Positions 52,970-59,751 of a stretch of 64,000 nt of DNA are shown here, in pieces. The stretch's first letter is position 1. Every line of letters starts with the position of its first letter. Location of the stretch: positions 62,001 to 126,000 of the forward strand of contig NZ_JAABNT010000010.1 of NCBI RefSeq assembly GCF_010667575.1. Reading direction: 5' to 3'. This stretch comes from Sulfitobacter sediminilitoris (GTDB lineage: Bacteria; Pseudomonadota; Alphaproteobacteria; Rhodobacterales; Rhodobacteraceae). A model generated the notes under the pieces. The model was not told the DNA's origin, searched no databases, and saw only the letters and a list, made by a program, of their open reading frames with translations. Made by a program: the position numbers and the translations under genes.

Positions 52970-52984
52970 TTAAGGGAAATTTAA
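52970..52984 (-). promoter_or_regulatory. CtrA-type box upstream of flaF
   Basis: TTAAGGGAAATTTAA (plus strand) is an exact TTAA-N7-TTAA and is flanked by G and C, giving the preferred GTTAA...TTAAC form on both strands. It lies 54 bases before the flaF ATG. Confidence 0.75.
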
Positions 52985-53062
52985 CATTTGGAAATTTTAC
53001 TGAGATTCGGGCCGTTTAGGGCATCGACGACCCCGATTATTGCAGCGATGTCACAACCAGAG

Positions 53063-53093
53063 AAAAGCCCACGTACCGGATGGTTCGTGGGCT
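53063..53093 (-). terminator. Intrinsic terminator of the 53154 gene
   Basis: AGCCCACG (53066-53073) pairs with CGTGGGCT (53086-53093) around a 12-base loop. On the minus strand the stem is followed by TTTTCT. It lies 61 bases after the stop codon of the unknown gene at 53154 and insulates the flaF operon from it. Confidence 0.85.
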
Positions 53094-53153
53094 CTACCAT
53101 ATATTGTGATTAGTTCTACGCGCTGCCACTAGGGCCGCCGGATCGTTGCGATT

Positions 53154-53612
53154 CTACTGAACAAGCGCTTCTCTTTGCCAAGACAGCTGCTTATCCCGAG
53201 TCTGCTGCGACACAACATGTCCTTCAGGCGCTACGCCAACCGGATTTTCCGTCTGATGTGGCACAGCCAGCTTAACAAGGATGTCACCGATTGCCTGACC
53301 CAGCGTCTCAGCAGAATAATCCTTGGCCTGATTCATTGCTGCGGACTCAATGTAGATGACGGTATCATCGCTGACTTCGATCTCGAATTCCTCAAAGAGC
53401 ACATCGGCAAGTGACGCACCCGGCATCACCTCTTCTCCCGCGATACAGGCGCAGGCGGTCATGCCTTCGTGATCCAGCTTCGAGGTGAAGCACACGGTCG
53501 GAACGGACAATAGGGACGACAGCATGCGCGCAACCGGAGAATGATTTGAGCCCTCGCAAATCTCCATTTGATGGCTCCAAACATGCTCCAGGACAGTTTG
53601 AGTCTTCACCAC
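53154..53612 (-). CDS. Uncharacterised acidic protein next to flaF
   Basis: 152 residues, acidic, cytoplasmic by appearance (no signal or membrane segment), with three Cys residues in VCFTSKLDHEGMTACACIAGEE. The core at 60-125 (VLFEEFEIEVSDDTVIYIESAAMNQAKDYSAETLGQAIGDILVKL) looks like a compact alpha/beta domain. No family is recognised. Two adjacent GTG codons (53612, 53609) follow GGAGG, so either may be used. It has its own terminator and an upstream region with several TTAAC half-sites. Confidence 0.6.
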   Translation of the reverse strand: MVKTQTVLEHVWSHQMEICEGSNHSPVARMLSSLLSVPTVCFTSKLDHEGMTACACIAGEEVMPGASLADVLFEEFEIEVSDDTVIYIESAAMNQAKDYSAETLGQAIGDILVKLAVPHQTENPVGVAPEGHVVSQQTRDKQLSWQREALVQ

Positions 53613-53974
53613 TTCACCTCCGTTAACTTTTCAACTCAAAGTTACTCAATTCGACGGACTCTTTGAACCGAAAATTTGTTAATTTTTCTACGCTTTTTTG
53701 GGCATTTACTCAGCGTTAACCATTTTCGGCAGGCGAAAGTTAACATTCGAAAGGTTGCAAAAATCCGCTTTTGTCGTTGATTTTCTGATGTCTAGATATG
53801 GTAGCTATTGTTCATCACATAACTAGTAATGGTGCCGACGCCCAGATTTGGAACACAACTACCAACACATGAATTTTACATTTAAATATTTGCATCATTG
53901 GAATAAATATGTTCATCGCAGAATCACCGGCAGATTGTGGTTTTTCTGGCAGTCTGAGCATCAAGCAGCAACAA
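53613..53974. other. A+T-rich intergenic region with TTAAC half-sites
   Basis: 362 bases, strongly A+T-rich. TTAAC occurs at 53623, 53716 (as TTAACCAT, a CtrA half-site form) and 53740, and TTAAT at 53679, but no pair has the seven-base spacing. The region holds the promoter of the 53154 gene and the 3' end of the next regulator gene. No reading frame or RNA gene was recognised. Confidence 0.45.
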
Positions 53975-54679
53975 TCAGCCTTCGACGCCACTGTCCTGGG
54001 TTTCGGTCAAAAGCAGATAGCCCGATGACCTGACCGTCGATACCGAAATCTCTGATCCGAATGCCTGAGAGAACTTCTTGCGGATCTTGGCGACATGAAC
54101 GTCGAACTTGCGGTCGCCATACTGCCAGGGTCGTCCGTCTATCGCCTGGCTCAGATCGTCCCGCGTAACGATCTCTCCTTGATGGCGGTAAAGAATTCCA
54201 AGAATCTGTGCTTCAACGGTGGTCAGTTGCGCACGATCAGCAAGATATGCTTCGGTTTCCCACTCTACATTCAGGTTTTGCAGGTTGTCTTGATCCAGTG
54301 GATGACCAAGGCGCACTGCCACCCGCGCCGCAAGTTCATGCAAGGGGCACGGCCATTCAACAACATCGTCCGCACCAGCAAAAAATGCATCGGTGCCACA
54401 AATGCATTCGCGGTCCCGGATAACAATAACGATGGGCTTTTTGTCCAGCGAATTCAGTGACTGGATAGCTTCGATTTTGCCATTGCAGTCATCAGCAATA
54501 TGAACAAAAACAACACCTTTTGTGGCTTGGTCGATGCCATTTTCCGCGATTTTCTGGAACGTCGAAATTGTCTCGAACTTGTGCTTGAGGACAATAAGAA
54601 ACAGGTAAGTCAATGGATGCGCAACTGAGGGGTCGTTCGTCACCAGCAAAGATGACGTCCCTATCTGTTCTCTAAACAT
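53975..54679 (-). CDS. Winged-helix regulator with a degenerate receiver domain
   Basis: 234 residues from ATG 54679 (GGGAG upstream; an in-frame GTG at 54703 is the alternative). The C-terminal OmpR-type winged helix (about 125-225) shows LTTVEAQILGILYRHQGEIVTRDDLSQAI, KFDVHVAKIRKKF and VRSSGYLL. The N-terminal 115 residues follow the receiver fold but lack a convincing phosphoacceptor Asp and have WP in place of the KP motif (GADDVVEWPCPLHELAARV). It is therefore probably phosphorylation-independent. Second such protein in this locus besides the FtcR-like one; a flagellar regulatory role is inferred from position. Confidence 0.78.
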   Translation of the reverse strand: MFREQIGTSSLLVTNDPSVAHPLTYLFLIVLKHKFETISTFQKIAENGIDQATKGVVFVHIADDCNGKIEAIQSLNSLDKKPIVIVIRDRECICGTDAFFAGADDVVEWPCPLHELAARVAVRLGHPLDQDNLQNLNVEWETEAYLADRAQLTTVEAQILGILYRHQGEIVTRDDLSQAIDGRPWQYGDRKFDVHVAKIRKKFSQAFGSEISVSTVRSSGYLLLTETQDSGVEG

Positions 54680-54917
54680 TGTCTTGGCCACTCCCGCCCG
54701 CACACAGCATCAAGTTGCCTTACGAAATCATCTTCCCGGCCTGGCGACCCATCCATCGGTTCAAGCCAGGTCACGATCCGGAAGTCCATTCTTCGAGAAA
54801 AATTTGAGCCAACACAAGAAAAAATCGAAAATTTTACGAATGATTAACTTCAATACTTAGGTACTGCTCATAATGGATGCAGAAAGCGCCTGAAAACCTG
54901 AAATATAGGTTATCACT

Positions 54918-55133
54918 ATGAAAAGTTCCAATGGCGCTCAGGCGACCCGACAACAAGCGATCGCCGCCGCGCACCGACTCTCTTCACTCGTCCAGCTCAC
55001 TCAGCACGACCAGTTCCTGCATGAGACGATGCAATATGCGACAGATGTGATCGCCCGTTCGGGACTTCTTTCAGACGCGTTGCAGATGCAAACGCACGCC
55101 AGCCCCAGAGATGCCAAGCGACACTTTCAATAA
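54918..55133 (+). CDS. Small hypothetical protein
   Basis: 71 residues, Gln/His/Ala-rich and helical by composition (RQQAIAAAHRLSSLVQLTQHDQF). A weak AGG lies nine bases before the ATG. No family is recognised and no conserved neighbour pairs with it, so it could be chance; the amino-acid composition is plausible for a real small protein. Confidence 0.4.
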   Translation: MKSSNGAQATRQQAIAAAHRLSSLVQLTQHDQFLHETMQYATDVIARSGLLSDALQMQTHASPRDAKRHFQ

Positions 55134-55412
55134 ACGAACATCAGCCCAAATCATCGGCGAAAAAGTGCAAATGCATCAATTGGACACCGCAACTTTCCGC
55201 CGATGGCAGCACAGCGCTCTGAATTTTCTTGCGACACAAAGAGAGAATCCCGTCTAAGCTGGTTAATAAAGATAACTCGAAGTTGAAAGTTCTTCAAATG
55301 AGACAAATATTCTCAAACGGTCCTTGACTTGGATACTGCAACTGCCAAATACATCTTAAAAATTGGAAGAACGGATTTCTTCAACCAGGGCGGGTAACAC
55401 AAGGAATGATCG

Positions 55413-55880
55413 GTGACTAACAAGATTAATGCGACACAGCCGACCAACGCCTTGGTGCAGGTCCTTTCCTGTTTCGCAGCTCGCGAGAATGCTACCGTCG
55501 AGGACGTTGTGGCACTCGCGAAACAACTGAAGGCCGTGTTGGGAGACGCAGCAAACAAAGACGTACCCCGAAGTCTGGTTTCAACTGCAGACCTAAGTAC
55601 CCAGATCGCTGTTCCGGCGGTGCCACTTGATCAGTCAGTCACGGACGAGGCAGTCACCTGCCTATGCTGTGGCAAGTCCTTCACAATGCTCAAGCGGCAT
55701 CTGAAGGCAGAGCATGGATTGACCGAAGAACAGTACCGTGTTCGCTTTGATCTGCCAGAGGATCATCCATTGGTTGCGCCGAACTATTCCATCCGCAAGG
55801 CAGAATACGCAAAGCGTATTGGGCTGGGCAAATACACCCGCGATGACGTGGCAACACAAAACAGCTTGCCCTCTGCCTAA
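55413..55880 (+). CDS. MucR/Ros family zinc-finger transcriptional regulator
   Basis: 155 residues. The C-terminal half is the Ros/MucR domain: CLCCGKSF with Cys-x2-Cys and MLKRHLKAEHGL with the His pair, then YRVRFDLPEDHPLVAPNYS. In alphaproteobacteria MucR-type proteins control exopolysaccharide, motility and cell-cycle genes, often as H-NS-like silencers of A+T-rich DNA. The start is GTG (55413) with AAGGA upstream. It lies between the degenerate regulator and motB, a position that suggests a role in choosing motile or sessile life. Confidence 0.88.
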   Translation: MTNKINATQPTNALVQVLSCFAARENATVEDVVALAKQLKAVLGDAANKDVPRSLVSTADLSTQIAVPAVPLDQSVTDEAVTCLCCGKSFTMLKRHLKAEHGLTEEQYRVRFDLPEDHPLVAPNYSIRKAEYAKRIGLGKYTRDDVATQNSLPSA

Positions 55881-55923
55881 AAGCATCTCCCGGCGCCTTG
55901 GAAATGCCTCAATTCAGCCGCTG

Positions 55924-55938
55924 TTAATCCTCTTTTAA
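55924..55938 (+). promoter_or_regulatory. CtrA-type box upstream of motB
   Basis: TTAATCCTCTTTTAA followed by C is an exact TTAA-N7-TTAA, 85 bases before the motB ATG. Confidence 0.75.
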
Positions 55939-56023
55939 CCTTGATACCTGCCCCTAACCGCGGAGTAGCAGAAGCACTGCCGCCGATAACGATCGATCCA
56001 TTCGACGTGTTGAGGCAGAGTAT

Positions 56024-57223
56024 ATGGCAGCGACAACGCAGCCCAAGATTTTCAAGAAGATCGAAGTCATCGAAGGTGGTGGACACCACGGCGGTGGCTG
56101 GAAGGTAGCCTACGCTGACTTCATGACGGCGATGATGGCATTTTTCCTTCTGATGTGGATTCTTGCGAGTTCTGACGAACAGAAACTGCGCGGGATTGCG
56201 GAATACTTTACCAACGCAACCTTGCCCGGCGGCAGCGGTGTTCTGGATGGCGCAACGCTGGGTCCCCCCGGCACATTGACCGCATCCAGCGGCAGTATCG
56301 TTGCGCGTGGCTCTCAACTGGGGGCGATGGATGACCCCTCCCCCACTCAATGGGAAGTGAGGGATGTCACGGAGACATCTAATCCGGATGAAAAGGTGCT
56401 CGGCAACAAGCAGGGCGACCACGAAAATCCTGCGTCTGCTGATGCTTCGGAAAAGATTCAAAAGGCCGGCCCTGACGGTGACAGCGGAACCGCAAGTGGA
56501 CAGTCCGCCGAAATCGACATCAAGGCAGAGCATCCCATCGACGACATGAAGTTCAAGGAACTGCAGAACGATATCCTGCAGGCGATGCAGCAGAACCCCG
56601 ATCTTGATCCGCTGGTTGAGAATGTCATTTTCGAACAAACGCCCGAAGGTCTGCACATCCAGATCATTGATCAGGAAGGCAAACCAATGTTCCACAGTGG
56701 CCGCGCCGAAATGGCCGGTGCCACCGAAACACTGATTGGCAACCTTGGCAAATCACTGTCCCAGTTGCCCAACCGCATTATCCTGTCCGGCCACACGGAC
56801 GCGGTGCCCTTCGCGAATAATGATACCTACGACAACTGGGATTTGTCGTCTGACCGCGCAAACGCAACACGCCGGGTGTTCGAGGCATCAGGCGTGGACC
56901 GCAACCGCATCATCCGGGTGTCCGGCATGGCTGATACACAGCTTCTAAAGCCCGAAAACCCCGAAGATCCCTCTAACCGACGCATCTCGATCATGGTGCA
57001 GTACCGAACGGAAGATCAGGCTGACGCTCCTGTCCAAAAGGCAGACGCCGAACCGCACGGAAAAGGGACCCACGACGATCACGTGTCACCGTCAAAGCAA
57101 ACCGGTACGGACCACACCGACCCTTTGTTGCAAGAGACAAAGCATGCGGCGGATCATACCACGCCGACGCCCAGTCCGCTTGATGATCAGGTCTTTGAAA
57201 ACCTGCGCAATGCGCTGCGCTAA
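56024..57223 (+). CDS. motB: Flagellar stator protein MotB
   Basis: 399 residues, longer than the enterobacterial protein because of a 100-residue acidic linker after the plug. The single membrane helix carries the ion-binding Asp in WKVAYADFMTAMMAFFLLMWIL. The OmpA-like domain (about 240-330) has IILSGHTDAVPF and LSSDRANATRRVFEASGV and anchors the stator to peptidoglycan. The C-terminal tail is charged. It is transcribed separately from motA, which is unusual for this pair, and its stop overlaps the convergent gene. Confidence 0.92.
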   Translation: MAATTQPKIFKKIEVIEGGGHHGGGWKVAYADFMTAMMAFFLLMWILASSDEQKLRGIAEYFTNATLPGGSGVLDGATLGPPGTLTASSGSIVARGSQLGAMDDPSPTQWEVRDVTETSNPDEKVLGNKQGDHENPASADASEKIQKAGPDGDSGTASGQSAEIDIKAEHPIDDMKFKELQNDILQAMQQNPDLDPLVENVIFEQTPEGLHIQIIDQEGKPMFHSGRAEMAGATETLIGNLGKSLSQLPNRIILSGHTDAVPFANNDTYDNWDLSSDRANATRRVFEASGVDRNRIIRVSGMADTQLLKPENPEDPSNRRISIMVQYRTEDQADAPVQKADAEPHGKGTHDDHVSPSKQTGTDHTDPLLQETKHAADHTTPTPSPLDDQVFENLRNALR

Positions 57224-57810
57224 TATTGTGCAGCCAATACAGCTAGCTTGGGTTTACGCACGCTCACAAATCTTGGACGGCGGGCCTGCTCGGCGGACCT
57301 GCGCAGGAATTCGGGCAGAAGCGGGCTCAATTCGCCGGTGGACTTCCGATCCACAGCAGGAGCAGGGGCAGGTGTGCTGTGCTGTACGGGTTTTGGGGCG
57401 GACACCGGCGCGGCCGGAACCCTTGGCTTCAGCCCAAGAACCAGCGCCGGATCCAGCCCTTCTTCCAACGCGTAAGTGTAGTTCACGGCATAATCGATGG
57501 CCTCGTCCAGTACCGTCGGATCAGACGCTACCAGTGCCATCAACCGCCGCTCATCCGAGTATCGAAAAGACCGCGTTTCAAATCCCGGCACCTGCGGAAC
57601 AAAACAGATGTCCCGCGCCGCAAGCCGAAGGACATCCATGATCCGTTCAGCAATGTGTGGCCGCTCGTCCCGGCGGAACACCACCATGTTACAGTCACCA
57701 TCCCGCATCAGGCATGCGGCCAGACAAATCTCATCCGGCCAGCTGGCAAAGGCATGCCGAACATCTTCGGCATCAATAAGGACGATCAATGCACTTTGCG
57801 AGTTTGTCAT
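57220..57810 (-). CDS. Uncharacterised protein between motB and motA
   Basis: About 196 residues from ATG 57810 (GGAG upstream; GTG 57843 is possible). The N-terminal 110 residues form an alpha/beta-like domain (ALIVLIDAEDVRHAFASWPDEICLAACLMRDGDCNMVVFRR); the C-terminal part is Pro/Ala-rich and then basic (RRSAEQARRPRFVSVRKPKL). No family is recognised. It is on the strand opposite to motA and motB, sharing its stop region with motB. The basic tail could bind nucleic acid or membrane; this is speculative. Confidence 0.6.
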   Translation of the reverse strand: MTNSQSALIVLIDAEDVRHAFASWPDEICLAACLMRDGDCNMVVFRRDERPHIAERIMDVLRLAARDICFVPQVPGFETRSFRYSDERRLMALVASDPTVLDEAIDYAVNYTYALEEGLDPALVLGLKPRVPAAPVSAPKPVQHSTPAPAPAVDRKSTGELSPLLPEFLRRSAEQARRPRFVSVRKPKLAVLAAQY

Positions 57811-57983
57811 GCGGGGCAGCTCCGGCATCATAAGAAGAGACACGGTTAATCATCTATTTGTTTAAATTTAGTTGTCAACTGTATTTGTATTGCAGAGTTT
57901 ATACTTACAACCGGATAACTCTTCTTGATATTTAGAATAAATCATAAGTATAGTCAGAAAAAACCAGAAGAGCAGGCAAAGAA

Positions 57984-58853
57984 ATGACGATTATTATCGG
58001 CTTTATCGTTGTGTTGGGCATGGTCTTTGGCGGATACATGCTGTCTGGCGGCGACATGGGCATCATCATGCATGCTCTCCCCTTCGAAGGGATGATGATC
58101 GGCGGCGCGGCTTTGGGATCCTTCATCGCCGCGAATTCCTTTGGCAATCTTCTTGGTGCCGGCAAAGCGATGGTCAAGGCATTCAAAGGCCCCAAGTGGA
58201 AAAGCGCAGACTACATTGATCTGCTGAACCTGATGTTCACGCTGGCCAAGATGTATCAGCAGGACGGCATGCTGTCTTTGGATGAACATATTGAAAACCC
58301 GAAAGAAAGCAGCATCTTCTCGCAATATCCAAAGCTTCAGAAGGACCACTTTGCCGTGGACCTGATCACAGACAGTTTCCGGATGCTGGCGCTTCAGTTC
58401 GATGACCCCTATCAGACCGAAGATGTGATCAACCGCAAGCTCAAGAAACACCATCACGAGGCGCTCACCGCCCCTCACGGGCTGACCACTGTCTCTGATG
58501 CCCTGCCTGCCATCGGGATTGTTGCAGCGGTTTTGGGCGTGATCAAGACCATGGCCTCCATCGACAAGCCACCCGCCGTGCTGGGTGCTATGATCGGTGG
58601 CGCGCTTGTGGGTACGTTTCTGGGTGTTTTCCTCGCGTACTGCTTTGTCTCGCCTCTCGCGAACCGGCTTGAGGCGATCGAGGAGCAGGACGGCATGTAT
58701 TACTCGGTGATCCGGGATATCTTTATCGCCATTCTGCACAACCACTCACCTGCGATCTGCACCGAAATCGGACGCGGCAACATCCCGACATCGCTGCAGC
58801 CCAGCTTTTACGAGATGGAAGAAGCCCGTCAAAGCATGCCACAGGCCGCTTGA
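57984..58853 (+). CDS. motA: Flagellar stator protein MotA
   Basis: 289 residues with four hydrophobic helices. GFIVVLGMVFGGYMLSGGDMGIIMHALPFEGMMIGGAALGSFIAAN and GLTTVSDALPAIGIVAAVLGVIKTMASIDKPPAVLGAMIGGALVGTFLGVFLAY are MotA blocks, with the Pro residues of the proton channel. The cytoplasmic loop should face FliG. No CtrA-type box is seen upstream, unlike most other operons here. fliJ follows by three bases. Confidence 0.95.
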   Translation: MTIIIGFIVVLGMVFGGYMLSGGDMGIIMHALPFEGMMIGGAALGSFIAANSFGNLLGAGKAMVKAFKGPKWKSADYIDLLNLMFTLAKMYQQDGMLSLDEHIENPKESSIFSQYPKLQKDHFAVDLITDSFRMLALQFDDPYQTEDVINRKLKKHHHEALTAPHGLTTVSDALPAIGIVAAVLGVIKTMASIDKPPAVLGAMIGGALVGTFLGVFLAYCFVSPLANRLEAIEEQDGMYYSVIRDIFIAILHNHSPAICTEIGRGNIPTSLQPSFYEMEEARQSMPQAA

Positions 58854-58856
58854 CCC

Positions 58857-59303
58857 ATGGCAGTCCGTGATCGTCTCAAGGCGTTACGCCTGATGGAGCG
58901 GATCACACGCCACCAGATGGAGGCCATCGGTGCGGAGCTTTCCGCGCTGCGGGCCGAGCAGGCAGAACTTGAAACGCAGAAAGACCGGCTCAAGGCTGTT
59001 TCCATTCAGGAAGCCAGGACCAGCACGGACGACACACGGCCCTATCTGCCCGCCTATCTGCAATCGGTTGAAACCCAGCAATCGCACTGGACAGAAGAAC
59101 AGGACAAGATCGAGGAAAAGGCCGTTCTTGCCGAAGCAAGGCTGATGAACGCATTCCGGGAGGTCAAGACGAGAGAAGTCGTCCTGGGCCGGGTAGAGCA
59201 GGAAGTGGAGCAGGAAAAACAGCGCGCGGAAATCGCACAGATGGATGATGCGGGCCGCGCGTTGTTCGTGCTTGGCCGAAACGCGCAGACCGCTAAGCCT
59301 TAA
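58857..59303 (+). CDS. FliJ-like coiled-coil export chaperone
   Basis: 148 residues, almost wholly coiled coil (LRLMERITRHQMEAIGAELSALRAEQAELETQKDRLKAV; EVVLGRVEQEVEQEKQRAEIAQMDD), the size and shape of FliJ, which forms the stalk of the export ATPase. Sequence conservation in this family is poor, so the call rests on fold and on its place in the locus. It is co-transcribed with motA and far from fliI. Confidence 0.65.
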   Translation: MAVRDRLKALRLMERITRHQMEAIGAELSALRAEQAELETQKDRLKAVSIQEARTSTDDTRPYLPAYLQSVETQQSHWTEEQDKIEEKAVLAEARLMNAFREVKTREVVLGRVEQEVEQEKQRAEIAQMDDAGRALFVLGRNAQTAKP

Positions 59304-59312
59304 CAGGCCTGC

Positions 59313-59708
59313 TCAGGCGGCTGCGGACCAGCCCTTTGCCCAGATCTTGCGCAGATCGTCAGCCAGCGTCGTCGGATCGAACGGTTTTCCAACCACATCC
59401 AGATCCATCGGATGCACCAGCAAACTATCCCCGCCATCCATCAACCGTGCGGTCAAATAGACAGCCGGAACATTCTCGTACCCCGGTATCTTGCGGATTT
59501 CGACAAGGGTTTCTGGTCCCGTCAGTCCCGGCATCTGCACGTCGCTCAGGATCAGCTGCGGCGCAAAAGCCTCGATGACATCAAGCGCCTTCTCGCCCCG
59601 ATCGACCTGCTCGATGGTAAAGCCGCCAATAAGTTCCAGCGCCATTCCCGTGATCTGCAAGATCTCCGGATCGTCTTCCAGATGCAAAATTTTCGTCAGC
59701 TCTGTCAT
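59313..59708 (-). CDS. CheY-like single-domain response regulator
   Basis: 131 residues made up only of a receiver domain. All functional residues are present: Glu11/Asp12/Asp13, phosphoacceptor Asp56 in LSDVQMPGLTG, Thr86 in YLTAR and Lys108 in VGKPFD. Lying just downstream of the sensor kinase on the same strand, it is the likely terminal or intermediate receiver of that pathway. It could act directly on the motor or on another kinase. Confidence 0.88.
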   Translation of the reverse strand: MTELTKILHLEDDPEILQITGMALELIGGFTIEQVDRGEKALDVIEAFAPQLILSDVQMPGLTGPETLVEIRKIPGYENVPAVYLTARLMDGGDSLLVHPMDLDVVGKPFDPTTLADDLRKIWAKGWSAAA

Positions 59709-59751
59709 CTTGTTCTCATGCTCCTGCTCAATTTACCTGCCCTCTTACTTG

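Noticed and set aside
53740-53745. TTAAC half-sites as a full CtrA box before the 53154 gene
   Set aside because: No two copies have seven-base spacing; noted as half-sites only.
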